DNA of 64,000 bases from Thioalkalivibrio sp. ALJ12 (GCF_000378305.1 NZ_KB899538.1:1510913-1574912); one strand, 5' to 3'. Positions 42,021 to 50,770 are shown, counted from the stretch's first letter. Numbers and translations are program-made. Notes: generated from the sequence alone by a model not told the origin.

Positions 42021-42524
42021 CTAGAACAGGTCGTCGGCAATGGCCTCGATGCCCGCCTCGGCACACTCGTGGTCGACTTCACCACTGGGGGCGCCGGAGA
42101 CGCCGATGCCGCCGATGATGCTCCCGTTATCGGTGATCTGCACACCGCCGCCCAGGATGGTGACATTGGGGAGGTGCTGAATGCCGTAACCGGCTTCGCC
42201 CGGCATCGTCATTTCGCGCAGTTCCAGGGTATCGGTACGGAAGCTGACCGCCGTCCAGGCCTTGGATACGGCGGTATCGACGGTATGAGCCCCGGCGAAG
42301 CGGTCGCGTTTGACGGCCTGGGTTACGCCGTGACGATCCACGACGGCCACCGCGACCTGGGTATCGCGATCACGACAGGCCTCCATGGCCGCCTCGACCG
42401 CCTTGACGGCGAGTTCGGGGAGGAGCGTCGGAGTGTTAAAGGTGCCCTCGCTGCTTTGCGCCGGGCTTGCGGCGAATACGAGGGCGCCGGCGAGGAACAG
42501 GGGGGTGAGCTTGGTCATGCGCAT
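42021..42524 (-). CDS. Exported HbpS/GlcG-like (DUF336) protein
   Basis: 167 residues with a signal peptide (about 1-24, ending PAQS/S). The DUF336 signature is clear: AVAVVDRHGVTQAVKRDRFAG, TAVSKAWTAVSFRTDT, ITDNGSIIGGIGVSGAPSGEVD. Secreted HbpS in Streptomyces binds heme and senses redox stress; GlcG relatives accompany glycolate oxidase. Here the GlcD-type oxidase is 6 kb away and not in the same unit. AAGGAGT precedes the ATG. Confidence 0.88.
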   Translation of the reverse strand: MRMTKLTPLFLAGALVFAASPAQSSEGTFNTPTLLPELAVKAVEAAMEACRDRDTQVAVAVVDRHGVTQAVKRDRFAGAHTVDTAVSKAWTAVSFRTDTLELREMTMPGEAGYGIQHLPNVTILGGGVQITDNGSIIGGIGVSGAPSGEVDHECAEAGIEAIADDLF

Positions 42525-42700
42525 GGGAGCGACTCCTTTGTTTGGATCCCATCTGTTATCTAGTCATTGCTCGGGCGTTTCGCAATCCGGTGGAATACGA
42601 ACGTGATCGGCGAAACGCTCGTCTGACGGGTGACCTCTCGGCGCGTATCGGGCACGGTCGGGTGGTGAGAACGAGGCGCCACAAGTGTTTGGGAGATTGG

Positions 42701-43780
42701 GTGGGCTTGAGTAACGCCACGGAAGCCCGGCGACGGATGGAAGGGGTCGATGCGGCCCGTGCGCTGGCCATGATCGGCATGCTGATGGTGCATGTGGGGC
42801 CCACTCGTCTCGATTCGGTTGCAGGGCAGTGGTACGCGCTACCGCATGGGCGGGCCTCGGTGTTGTTCATGCTGGTGGCCGGGGTCGGAATCTCGTTCCT
42901 GGCGGCCTCGCGGCGTGTCGCGGCCGAGGGCCTGGCCGGGCAACTCCTCTGGCGTGCCTTGCTGCTGTTTCCATTGGGTCTGGCCCTGCAGGCGATGCAG
43001 AGCGAACTGAACGTGATCCTGCAGACCTATGCCCTGTTTTTCGTACTCTCCATCGGGCTGGTGCGGTTACGCACCACGGTGCTCTTCCTGGTGGGCCTGT
43101 TCGCTCTGGTGCTGGGGCCACCGCTGTACCTATATGGCCAGATGCTGGACCCCGATACCTTCCAGCGGGTCGGTATCGGGCCGGACAACCCGCCCGGTGT
43201 AATGCTGCACGCCCTCCTGTTCTCGGGCCCGTACCCGCTGATCACCTGGATCGTGCCGTTTGTGGTGGGGCTGTGGCTGGGCCGCTGCGATCTGCGCAGC
43301 GATGCGCTGCGTTTGCGGATGCTGCTGGTGGGTGCCGCCGTTGCAGGGGTGGCCTGGGCGCTGCATGTCGCCCTCTTTGCGTGGTGGGGCGAGCCAGGCG
43401 GAGGTCTGCGCTGGGCCGATCTCGCCGACATGAAGGCCCACAGCCAACGTCCGCTATGGCTGTTGAATGCGACCGGGGTGGCGGTAGCCGTGCTTGCCGT
43501 GTGCCTGGTGGCGGCGGATCGCCTCGGGCGTGCGCTGTGGCCGCTGGTCGCGACCGGCCAGCTGGCGTTGACCTTTTACGTGCTGCACCTGGTTGTGATC
43601 GCCCTGTGGCGCGACGACGTGGTCTTCAAGCAGGACGTTGGCCCCGCATTGGTGGTGGTCGCGGTATTCACCGGGCTGTTCATGCTGTTTGCGGTGGGCT
43701 GGCGCCGACTGTTCCGCAAGGGGCCCCTGGAAAGCCTGCTGGTCGTGCCGTGGGCATGGAGGCGCCCGACGAAGAGCTGA
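42701..43780 (+). CDS. Multi-pass membrane protein, DUF418/YeiB or HGSNAT-like acyltransferase
   Basis: About 359 residues with ten or so hydrophobic helices. The start RMEGVDAARALAMIGMLMVHVGP resembles the R-GvD-aRalA-igM opening of DUF418/YeiB and HGSNAT-type membrane acyltransferases, and a histidine in LMVHVG is at the right place. The C-terminal LWPLVATGQLALTFYVLHLVVI matches DUF418. The start is a GTG at 42701 with GGGAG six bases before; an ATG at 42737 is the alternative. It may transfer acyl groups across the membrane; substrate unknown. Confidence 0.72.
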   Translation: MGLSNATEARRRMEGVDAARALAMIGMLMVHVGPTRLDSVAGQWYALPHGRASVLFMLVAGVGISFLAASRRVAAEGLAGQLLWRALLLFPLGLALQAMQSELNVILQTYALFFVLSIGLVRLRTTVLFLVGLFALVLGPPLYLYGQMLDPDTFQRVGIGPDNPPGVMLHALLFSGPYPLITWIVPFVVGLWLGRCDLRSDALRLRMLLVGAAVAGVAWALHVALFAWWGEPGGGLRWADLADMKAHSQRPLWLLNATGVAVAVLAVCLVAADRLGRALWPLVATGQLALTFYVLHLVVIALWRDDVVFKQDVGPALVVVAVFTGLFMLFAVGWRRLFRKGPLESLLVVPWAWRRPTKS

Positions 43781-44545
43781 TCAGGCCGATTGGCGAGCTT
43801 GCTGCGCGAGGCTGCGTGTGGCCTGGCGGAACACCGGGCGCAACGGCTTGTTGAGGAAGGTTCGCGCCCGGCTCGGGGCAATGCCCTGATGGTGACAGAA
43901 CAGGGCCAGCGCGTAGACGAGATCGTCGCGCCCGAGCGATGCCTGGCGTTCCGCACTCGGGGCACTGCAGGAGCCACAACCACCGACCCGCACGTGAAAG
44001 GCCGTATTGGCGAGCATCACACCGAATCCCATCTGTGTGGCCAGCAGTTCGGCTACATGCCCCTCGTTGCCCTCCTGCGAGGGGGCAGGTTCTTCCGAGG
44101 TGGGGAGGAGCCTCAGCGCGATCTCGCGGGCAAAGTGCCCGATCAGGGCCTCGTTCTCGCCGACCAGCCGGGGATCGTAGGGAATCGGTATGGATTCGGG
44201 GCGGGGCGCATGGCCCCAGGAGCCCATCGGCACCGGGTTATCCAGGAGGTCATCCGGTTGCGCGAGCCGAAACGGGCCGTCGGCAAAGCCGGCATGGCTG
44301 CATACGGCGTCGAACACGATCTGCGCCATCCCGTGGCGGGTATCGGCCTGCCCGGGGAAATGCTCGCGAATCGGCAGAACGAGGTGGGCCTGACCGAGCG
44401 GCTGCGCCCAGACGGCCTGGCGCCGTGCCCAGAGCGTAACGGCGCGGACCCACTGGCGGGCCTCGGTGTCGGGTTCGGGGGCGCGCTGGAACAGACGCGG
44501 GATCAGCGAGAGCATCGTGGGAGGCTGGTTTGGGTGCCCCTCCAT
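43781..44545 (-). CDS. Uncharacterised protein with Cys-rich motif
   Basis: 254 residues or 244 from the Met at 44515; neither start has a good ribosome site. No signal peptide or membrane helix is evident. A conserved-looking segment reads NTAFHVRVGGCGSCSAP, and HYDxxx-like PYDPRLVGENEALIGHFARE precedes it. I do not recognise the family. It ends exactly one base after the stop of the convergent membrane protein gene. Confidence 0.6.
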   Translation of the reverse strand: MEGHPNQPPTMLSLIPRLFQRAPEPDTEARQWVRAVTLWARRQAVWAQPLGQAHLVLPIREHFPGQADTRHGMAQIVFDAVCSHAGFADGPFRLAQPDDLLDNPVPMGSWGHAPRPESIPIPYDPRLVGENEALIGHFAREIALRLLPTSEEPAPSQEGNEGHVAELLATQMGFGVMLANTAFHVRVGGCGSCSAPSAERQASLGRDDLVYALALFCHHQGIAPSRARTFLNKPLRPVFRQATRSLAQQARQSA

Positions 44546-44576
44546 TGTGCGCCAGGGCGGGGCGTTTTGCAGGCCC

Positions 44577-44606
44577 TTAAGGAAACACTGTTCAGTGTTC
44601 CCTTAA
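44577..44606. repeat. 30-bp palindrome made of element-end sequence
   Basis: TTAAGGAAACACTG (44577-44590), TT, CAGTGTTCCCTTAA (44593-44606): 13 of 14 pairs match. GGAAACACTG is the first ten bases of the terminal repeat of the element at 45254-45549, here placed head to head with only two bases between. It looks like a minimal remnant or excision footprint of that element type. Confidence 0.6.
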
Positions 44607-44610
44607 AGCA

Positions 44611-44640
44611 AAAAGGCCCGGACCGAGCGGCCCGGGCCTT
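44611..44640 (-). terminator. Terminator of the DUF2892 genes
   Basis: On the minus strand AAGGCCCGGGCCG / CTCG / region ending CCGGGCCTT then TTTGC, with one mismatch. It begins 14 bases after the stop of the first DUF2892 gene and ends that transcript. Confidence 0.8.
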
Positions 44641-44654
44641 GCCATATTGCGGAC

Positions 44655-44858
44655 CTAGTTGAAGGCCTCGCCGGGCTTGACGCCCATGGCCTTCAGGATC
44701 ATGGCCAGCGGGCAGAAGCCGGTGAATGCCGACTGCAGCAGGTTGAAGCCGACGAACAGGGTCAGCAGCAGCCACCAGGGGCTGAACACCCAGGCCAGGA
44801 TGGCACTGATGATGACGACGGTGCCGGCAAAGGCGAGGACAATGCGATCGATGCTCAT
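44655..44858 (-). CDS. DUF2892 (YgaP-type) small membrane protein
   Basis: 67 residues with two membrane helices (about 5-25 and 28-48) and the DUF2892 end FTGFCPLAMILKAMGVKPGE. In YgaP this domain anchors a rhodanese that handles sulfane sulfur; here it stands alone. GGGAGAA precedes the ATG. It is 60 percent or so identical by eye to the next gene upstream and is probably a tandem duplicate. Confidence 0.88.
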   Translation of the reverse strand: MSIDRIVLAFAGTVVIISAILAWVFSPWWLLLTLFVGFNLLQSAFTGFCPLAMILKAMGVKPGEAFN

Positions 44859-44880
44859 GGGGGATTCTCCCGGGTTATCT

Positions 44881-44896
44881 ATTAGACAACTCTAAT
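44881..44896. promoter_or_regulatory. Palindromic operator-like site ATTAGA-N4-TCTAAT
   Basis: ATTAGACAACTCTAAT, a perfect 6-bp palindrome 22 bases before the DUF2892 start. AT-rich palindromes of this size are bound by ArsR-family sulfide/thiol repressors (BigR, SqrR, YgaV) that control YgaP-type genes; no such repressor gene is in the window, so the link is inference. Confidence 0.45.
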
Positions 44897-44968
44897 ATGT
44901 GCCCGCAGACACAGAAATACAAGGGCCCACTGGTCGGTGGGTCCGCACACGTGCCGGAACAGGTCGGT

Positions 44969-45172
44969 TCAGTGGAAGATCTCGCCGGGCTTCATGCCCA
45001 GGCTCTTCAGCACCATGGCCAGCGGGCAGAATCCGGTAAAGGCGGACTGGATCAGGTGGACGCCGATAAAGATCGTCAGCAGCAGCCACCATCCACTGGC
45101 GGCCCAGGTCAGCAGGGCACTGATCAGTACAACGATCCCGGCAAACACCAGGAAAAAGCGATCAAGCGTCAT
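44969..45172 (-). CDS. DUF2892 (YgaP-type) small membrane protein, paralogue
   Basis: 67 residues, same length and layout as the gene at 44655: two membrane helices and QSAFTGFCPLAMVLKSLGMKPGE at the end, with a cysteine before Pro conserved. GGGAGGG precedes the ATG. The two copies are 110 bases apart with separate leaders and different palindromes, so they may be controlled separately. Confidence 0.88.
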   Translation of the reverse strand: MTLDRFFLVFAGIVVLISALLTWAASGWWLLLTIFIGVHLIQSAFTGFCPLAMVLKSLGMKPGEIFH

Positions 45173-45203
45173 GGACGGTCCCTCCCTTGCGTCCGTTGTT
45201 TAC

Positions 45204-45219
45204 CCAGTGATAGCACTGG
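45204..45219. promoter_or_regulatory. Palindrome CCAGTG-N4-CACTGG before the second DUF2892 gene
   Basis: CCAGTGATAGCACTGG, a perfect 6-bp inverted repeat 32 bases upstream of the start. It may be an operator or a small leader hairpin. Its sequence differs from the palindrome of the neighbouring paralogue. Confidence 0.35.
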
Positions 45220-45253
45220 CGCAGTCGCACGGCAAGGGAGGGGGAGCGCCAAG

Positions 45254-45549
45254 GGAAACACTGATCAATGTACACGCTCGCGTTGGTACCCCAGGTTTTC
45301 CGAGACAAGGCGCGTCGTGCAACGGGTAGTGGTTCTACCCGCAAGCGGCGCAACGCGGGATCGGGGAACCTGGGGTACCAACCCCACAATCCATTTAAAG
45401 CAGGGGCTCGGCCGCCCGTTGTTGATCAAAAACGGGCGCGCGCACGGCGTTGCGGCTCCCTTGTGCAGAATGACTGCACGGCAGTCACCGCGCCTTGTTC
45501 ACACGTAAAAGCGACTCGAGCGCGAGCGTGTACATTGATCAGTGTTTCC
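45254..45549. mobile_element. 296-bp MITE-like element with 29-bp perfect terminal inverted repeats
   Basis: Left end starts GGAAACACTGATCAATGTAC (45254) and the right end is its perfect inverse over 29 bases (45521-45549). Inside is a second nested inverted repeat (GTTGGTACCCCAGGTTTTCC at 45282 and GGGGAACCTGGGGTACCAAC at 45363) around a CGGGTAG/CTACCCG hairpin. No transposase frame is present, so it would need a partner transposase. No clear target duplication is seen. The right end lies 11 bases from the gltA stop, so it also forms the 3' end of that transcript. Confidence 0.8.
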
Positions 45550-45560
45550 GAAGAACGTTC

Positions 45561-46865
45561 CTAGCGTTCCTCGATCGCGATGTACTCGCGTGAGGGGTGC
45601 CCGGTGTAGAGCTGGCGCGGACGGCCAATGCGTGATTCCGGATCCTGCATCATCTCGTTCCAGTGCGAGATCCAGCCCACCGTGCGGGCCAGCGCAAAGA
45701 TCACGGTGAACATGTTCAGCGGGATGCCCATCGCGCGCAGGATGATGCCGGAGTAGAAGTCCACGTTCGGATAGAGCTTGCGCTCGATGAAGTAGTCGTC
45801 CTCCATCGCGATGCGCTCGAGCTCCATGGCGACGTCGAACAGCGGTTGATTCTCGGCGCCCATGTCGCCCATCTCGGCCAGCAGTTCGTGGCACATCTTG
45901 CGGATGATCTTCGCCCGCGGATCGTAGTTCTTGTACACGCGGTGGCCGAATCCCATCAGGCGGAACGGGTCGTTCTTGTCCTTCGCGCGGGCGACGAAGT
46001 CCTGCACGCTCTTGTCGGAGTTCACGATCTCCTCGAGCATGCGCACGACCTTTTCATTCGCGCCCCCGTGCAGCGGACCCCACAGCGAGGCGATGCCGGC
46101 CGAGATCGCGGCAAACGGGTTCGCCTCGGAAGAGCCGGACAGGCGCACGGTGGAGGTTGAGGCGTTTTGTTCGTGATCCGCATGCAGGATGAGGATCAGG
46201 TCCAGTGCGCGTACGAAGACCGGGTTCGGCTGGTAGGGCTCGCTGGGCACCCCGAACATCATCGACAGGAAGTTGGCCGTGTAGGACAGGTTGTTGTCCG
46301 GATACATGAACGGCTGGCCGTGGGCGTACTTGTACGACCAGGCGGCGATCGTTGGCATCTTGGAGATCAGCCGGTGCGCGGCGATGCGGCGGTGTTCCGG
46401 GTTATGCACGTCGACGTTGTCGTGATAGAAGGCCGACAAGGCCCCCACCACGCCGACCATAATCGCCATCGGATGCGCATCGTGACGGAAGCCGTCGAAG
46501 AAGCGGCGGACCGCCTCGTGCAGCATCGAGTGGTCCTTGATGATGCGCGAGAAGTCGTGCAGGTCGTCGGAGGAGGGCAACTCGCCGTTCAGCAGCAGGT
46601 AGCAGACCTCGAGATAGGTGCTCCCTTCCGCCAGCTGTTCGATCGGATAACCACGGTAGAGCAGGGTGCCCTCGTCCCCGTCGATGAAGGTCACATCCGA
46701 GCGGCAACTGGCCGTGGACATGAACCCCGGGTCGTAGGTGAAGTAACCGAGTTCCTTGTACAGCGCACGGATGTCGATGCAATTGGGGCCGTGGGCACCC
46801 TCCTGGATCGGCAGCTCGATGCTCTTGCCGGTAGTGTTGTCGGTCAGCGTGACGGTCTTGCTCAT
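45561..46865 (-). CDS. gltA: Citrate synthase (type II)
   Basis: 434 residues from the ATG at 46865, condensing acetyl-CoA and oxaloacetate in the TCA cycle. Catalytic elements are intact: [31 protein letters not shown] and the catalytic His/Asp region [16 protein letters not shown]. The N-terminal beta-rich part ([20 protein letters not shown]) is that of hexameric Gram-negative NADH-sensitive enzymes. It appears monocistronic. Confidence 0.97.
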   Translation of the reverse strand: MSKTVTLTDNTTGKSIELPIQEGAHGPNCIDIRALYKELGYFTYDPGFMSTASCRSDVTFIDGDEGTLLYRGYPIEQLAEGSTYLEVCYLLLNGELPSSDDLHDFSRIIKDHSMLHEAVRRFFDGFRHDAHPMAIMVGVVGALSAFYHDNVDVHNPEHRRIAAHRLISKMPTIAAWSYKYAHGQPFMYPDNNLSYTANFLSMMFGVPSEPYQPNPVFVRALDLILILHADHEQNASTSTVRLSGSSEANPFAAISAGIASLWGPLHGGANEKVVRMLEEIVNSDKSVQDFVARAKDKNDPFRLMGFGHRVYKNYDPRAKIIRKMCHELLAEMGDMGAENQPLFDVAMELERIAMEDDYFIERKLYPNVDFYSGIILRAMGIPLNMFTVIFALARTVGWISHWNEMMQDPESRIGRPRQLYTGHPSREYIAIEER

Positions 46866-47000
46866 GAAACGGCCTCGAAGATTCGCTGGGGCGCCCGAAC
46901 GCGCGGGGTCGAAAAGGGGCATGGTAAACCATCGACACCCGGTGGGCAGCGTCGTTCGGGCCCGTTGTTCCGAATTCTGGACAGGGTCCACCCCGGGCTG

Positions 47001-47975
47001 TCAGTGGTCGTTGCGCTGGCTGCGCTTGTCGTCGTACATGGCCTTGTCGGCATAGGCCTGGGTTGTTTGCAGGTCGCCACGCATATCGCGCGAGCAAGCG
47101 CCAAGTGCGGCGGAGACGCCGGCTTGGTCGAGTGCGTCACGCAGGCGCCGGGCGAGATCCGGGATGTAGTCGATGGGGGTCTCGGGGAACAGGACCGCGA
47201 ACTCGTCGCCACCGATGCGGGCGACAGTGTCGATGTCGCGTACGGTCTCGCGCAATACACGGCCGGCGGTTGCGATCAGTCGGTCGCCGGCCTCGTGCCC
47301 CTCGCTGTCGTTGAGCCGCTTCAGTCCATTCAGGTCGACCATGACGACGCCGGCCGGTAGCCCGTGCCGCGCGCAGCGTTCCTCCTCGGAGGCAAGGGCG
47401 AGCGACCAGCCACGGCGGTTGTACACGCCGGTCAGGGTGTCGGTGTGGGCCTCCAGTCTGAGCGCCTCCTGCTCCCGCTCCAGGCTGTCGACCTGGTGAC
47501 GCATGTGAATCAGGGCCTCCAGCGTACCCACCGCGGCTTGTATCGGCGCGTTGTGTTCCTCCGACGAGATGGCGATGGTTTCCGGATGGATGGCGCAGAG
47601 GACGCCATACAGCTGGTGGTCAACGTCGCGGATGGGGTAGCCGATATAACTTCTGATTGGCGTCTCGCTACCGGCGGCGGCGAGCGCTTCCAGGGCCTCG
47701 GCATACGAGGGTTCGCGCGCGGCGTCCGCCGCAATGCGCGGGGCGCGGCCCTCGAGCATGCGGATGCAGAAGGAATTGCTCCAGTCGAAGACCGAGCCGG
47801 CCTCGATACCGTAACCGTGGTCATCCGCGCGCACTACGATCTGCTCGTTGCCCTCCACCCTTGTCAGCATCCAGGTGTCGAGCGGGGCCAGCAAATGGAG
47901 TAGCCGAAGCGTGCTGTCGACGCCCTGGTTGAACGAGTCGTAGGTGCCGTCGCACCGGTCCCGGGAACGCTTCAT
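47001..47975 (-). CDS. GAF-GGDEF diguanylate cyclase
   Basis: 324 residues, soluble. N-terminal GAF-like sensor (about 20-160; SIGYPIRDVDHQLYGVLCAIH-like region) followed by GGDEF (about 175-320) with TDTLTGVYNRRGW, RIGGDEFAVLF (active site intact) and RDID five residues before it, an intact inhibitory RxxD site. It should make c-di-GMP in response to an intracellular signal. It is followed by no partner gene and lies 135 bases downstream of gltA's start on the same strand. Confidence 0.92.
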   Translation of the reverse strand: MKRSRDRCDGTYDSFNQGVDSTLRLLHLLAPLDTWMLTRVEGNEQIVVRADDHGYGIEAGSVFDWSNSFCIRMLEGRAPRIAADAAREPSYAEALEALAAAGSETPIRSYIGYPIRDVDHQLYGVLCAIHPETIAISSEEHNAPIQAAVGTLEALIHMRHQVDSLEREQEALRLEAHTDTLTGVYNRRGWSLALASEEERCARHGLPAGVVMVDLNGLKRLNDSEGHEAGDRLIATAGRVLRETVRDIDTVARIGGDEFAVLFPETPIDYIPDLARRLRDALDQAGVSAALGACSRDMRGDLQTTQAYADKAMYDDKRSQRNDH

Positions 47976-48081
47976 TCGATTGGGTCGGGCACCTCGTCAA
48001 GGGCCCGTGATCTTGGATTCTCGCTGCATCTTAGAGGATATGTCTCCAAGACTAAATAGTCCCGGGCCGCATTCGCCAACG

Positions 48082-49578
48082 CTAAAGGCGCGGCAGGTCG
48101 GGGTGCGGGAGTTGGCCGCCATGCACGTGCTGGCGACCGAACTCGGCGCAGCGTGCCAGTGTGGGCACCGCCTTGCCGGGATTCAGCAGGCCGAGCGGAT
48201 CGAAGGCCTGCCGCAGCCGGTGGAACTGCTCGAGCTCGAGGGGCGCGAACTGCACGCACATGCCGTCGAGCTTCTCGACGCCCACGCCGTGTTCGCCGGT
48301 CACGGTCCCGCCAACTTCCACGCAAAGCTCCAGGATCTGCTGCCCGAAGGCCTCGGCCGTTTCCAGCTGGCCGGGCTGGTTGGCGTCGTAGAGGATCAGG
48401 GGGTGCAGGTTGCCGTCGCCGGCATGGAAGACGTTGCACACGCCCAGGCCATGTTCGCGCGACAGTGCATTGATGCGCTCGAGCACGGTACCGAGCTGGT
48501 GACGGGGGATAGTTCCGTCCATGCAGTAGTAGTCCGGCGAGATTCGGCCCGCGGCCGGAAAGGCGGCCTTGCGCCCGGCCCAGAACAGGGCCTGCTCCTG
48601 GGCGTCGCGTGCGGTGCGAACCTCGGTGGCGCCAAGCTCGAGCAGCTTGCGGCGCACCACCATGATGTCCTCGGAGACCTCGGCGTTGGTGCCGTCGAGC
48701 TCGCATAGCAGGATCGCGGCGGCGTCCACCGGATAGCCTGCGTGCACGAAGTCCTCGGCCGCGCGGATCGCGGCGTTGTCCATCATCTCCAGGCCGGCCG
48801 GGATCAACCCGGCCGCGATGATCCCGGCCACCGCGCGCCCGGCCGCCTCCACATCGTCGAAGCTCGCCAGCAGGACCTGGGTGCGTTCCGCACGGGGCAG
48901 CAGGCGTACCGTGACCTCGGTGACGATGCCGAGCATCCCCTCGGAGCCGATCATCAGCGCCAGCAGGTCGGGGCCCGCGGTGTCCAGCGTCTTGCCGCCC
49001 AGGCGGATGATCTCGCCATCCAGTGTGACCATCTCCAGCCCCAGCACGTTGTGCACGGTGAGGCCGTATTTCAGACAGTGCACGCCGCCGGCGTTTTCGG
49101 CGACATTGCCGCCAATCGAGCAGGCGATCTGGGAGGAGGGGTCCGGGGCGTAGTAGAGGCCCTGGGGGGCAGCCGCCTCGGAAATGGCGAGGTTGCGTAC
49201 GCCGGGTTGCACGACCGCACAGCGATTGTCGGCGTCGATCTCCAGTATGCGGTTGAAGCGGGCCAGGGACAGCAGCAACCCGGTGGCACTGGGCAGGGCC
49301 CCGCCCGAGAGTCCGGTGCCCGCCCCGCGGGGTACGATCGGGACCTGGTGCTCGCGGCATACCCGCAGGCAGGTGAGCAGTTCCTCCCGCGTGTGGGGCA
49401 GCGCGACGGCGCCGGGGGTCTGGCGATAGGCGGACAGCCCGTCACATTCGTAGGTGCGGCGCTCGTGGGCCTCCAGGATCAGCCGATCCGCGGGCAGCTC
49501 TTGCTGCAGGACCATGATCGCAGCCGCCAGCGCATCCAGCGCAGTGGAATCCGGGGGCAGGGGCTGTGCGGCAGTCAT
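48082..49578 (-). CDS. FAD-linked oxidase, GlcD/D-lactate dehydrogenase-like
   Basis: 498 residues. FAD_binding_4 domain (about 50-190: VPRGAGTGLSGGALPS, DPSSQIACSIGGNVAENAGG, LIGSEGMLGIVTEVTVRLLP) and the C-terminal FAD-oxidase domain with HAGDGNLHPLILYD and GTVTGEHGVGVEKL. This is GlcD (glycolate oxidase subunit) or a D-lactate dehydrogenase relative. GlcE and GlcF subunits are not next to it, which leaves D-2-hydroxyacid substrate identity open. Confidence 0.92.
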   Translation of the reverse strand: MTAAQPLPPDSTALDALAAAIMVLQQELPADRLILEAHERRTYECDGLSAYRQTPGAVALPHTREELLTCLRVCREHQVPIVPRGAGTGLSGGALPSATGLLLSLARFNRILEIDADNRCAVVQPGVRNLAISEAAAPQGLYYAPDPSSQIACSIGGNVAENAGGVHCLKYGLTVHNVLGLEMVTLDGEIIRLGGKTLDTAGPDLLALMIGSEGMLGIVTEVTVRLLPRAERTQVLLASFDDVEAAGRAVAGIIAAGLIPAGLEMMDNAAIRAAEDFVHAGYPVDAAAILLCELDGTNAEVSEDIMVVRRKLLELGATEVRTARDAQEQALFWAGRKAAFPAAGRISPDYYCMDGTIPRHQLGTVLERINALSREHGLGVCNVFHAGDGNLHPLILYDANQPGQLETAEAFGQQILELCVEVGGTVTGEHGVGVEKLDGMCVQFAPLELEQFHRLRQAFDPLGLLNPGKAVPTLARCAEFGRQHVHGGQLPHPDLPRL

Positions 49579-49673
49579 GGTGTGGTCAGGGGCATCCAGG
49601 AGGGCGAAAGGCCCCTCAGGTTACAGGCCGTGGGCGGCGCAGGAAATGTCCGTGTCACTTCGTGGTGTCTCTA

Positions 49674-49685
49674 GGAAACGCTGAT
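49674..49685. repeat. Solo half-end of the 45 kb element type
   Basis: GGAAACGCTGAT, 11 of 12 bases identical to the end of the 45254-45549 element, without a mate nearby. It could be an old remnant, or chance. Confidence 0.35.
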
Positions 49686-49812
49686 TTGGCAAGACGCAGC
49701 AACGGCGGATGCAATAAACAGAGTAAGGGTCGGGAATTTTTATTGTTTCGTGACAGTCTAGTCATTCGCGGGATTACTAGAATGATTCCAACCCCGACCC
49801 AAGGAGATTGAG

Positions 49813-50712
49813 ATGCGGCATTCATGGATCACGACGGCCTGTGCGGCCGCTTGCCTGGCTTCAGCCCCGGCGTTTGCGGCCGACAAGGTCACGCTGGAGC
49901 ATGACGACCTGACCCTGATCGGTCATTTCCAGGAAGGGGCCGGTGCCTCGCCTGAAGATGGTGTGGTGCTGATGCTGCACGGCACGCTCGCCCACGGCCG
50001 CATGGAGGTCATGCAGGCGGTCCAGGATCAGCTGGCCGACCGAGGCCACAATACGCTGTCGATCAACCTGAGCTACGGGATCGACGAACGTGAGGGGATG
50101 TTCGAGTGCGACGCGCCGATTCATCATGGCGTGGACGAGCACATGAAAGAGGTCGCGCTCTGGCAGGAGTGGCTGCAGGGCGAAGGCTATGGCCCGGTCA
50201 CGCTGTTCGGGCATTCGCGTGGAGGCAACCAGGTGGCCCGCTATCTGACCGAGCACGATCCGGACGACATCCGCGCGATGGTTCTGGTCGCTCCGTCCAC
50301 CTTTGATGCGGACAAGGTCGCGGCGGATTACGAAGATCAGGCCGGGGAACCACTGGGTGAAGTACTGGCCCGCGCCCAGGAGAAACACGACCGTGGCGAC
50401 GGCTCCATGCTGGAAGGCGTGCGTTTTCTGCAATGTGGCGAACTGGATGTCGCACCCCATGCGTTCCTGAGCTACTACGATCCGGCCCCGGTCCACAACA
50501 CGCCAAGCGTGATCGACGGCATCCAGACCCCGACGCTGGTGGTGATCGGGTCCGAGGATGACGTGGTGGCAGATCTGCCGGAGCGGATGGATGCGGTCGA
50601 GGACAAGGAGCACATCACGGTGAACACCGTCGATGGTGCGGATCATTTCTTCCGCGACTTCTTCGCCGACGACGTGGTGGACTTCACCGTCGACTTTCTC
50701 GATGAGCACTGA
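49813..50712 (+). CDS. Exported alpha/beta hydrolase
   Basis: 299 residues with a signal peptide (about 1-22, ending APAFA/A). Alpha/beta hydrolase motifs: oxyanion HGTLAHGRME, nucleophile elbow GHSRGG, acid in VIGSEDDVVADLP, catalytic His in DGADHFFRDF. Likely a periplasmic serine hydrolase; substrate unknown. AAGGAGATT precedes the ATG and TAGAAT (49778-49783) is a possible -10. Confidence 0.87.
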   Translation: MRHSWITTACAAACLASAPAFAADKVTLEHDDLTLIGHFQEGAGASPEDGVVLMLHGTLAHGRMEVMQAVQDQLADRGHNTLSINLSYGIDEREGMFECDAPIHHGVDEHMKEVALWQEWLQGEGYGPVTLFGHSRGGNQVARYLTEHDPDDIRAMVLVAPSTFDADKVAADYEDQAGEPLGEVLARAQEKHDRGDGSMLEGVRFLQCGELDVAPHAFLSYYDPAPVHNTPSVIDGIQTPTLVVIGSEDDVVADLPERMDAVEDKEHITVNTVDGADHFFRDFFADDVVDFTVDFLDEH

Positions 50713-50732
50713 TCGGCTGATCTGAGCCCATC

Positions 50733-50762
50733 AGGCCGGCCCTTTCGGGTCGGCCTTTTTTG
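50733..50762 (+). terminator. Terminator after the alpha/beta hydrolase
   Basis: AGGCCGGCCC / TTTC / GGGTCGGCCT then TTTTT, a 10-bp stem with one G-T pair. It lies 20 bases past the stop and also separates the convergent mnh operon. Confidence 0.9.
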
Positions 50763-50770
50763 TGTGTGTC

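Noticed and set aside
45383..45520. Possible small RNA or gene within the MITE-like element
   Set aside because: No promoter or conserved secondary structure apart from the element's own repeats; no protein-like frame.
49750..49783. TGACAG and TAGAAT as a -35/-10 pair before the alpha/beta hydrolase
   Set aside because: Spacing of about 22 bases is too long for a normal promoter; only the -10 is kept as a possibility in the gene note.
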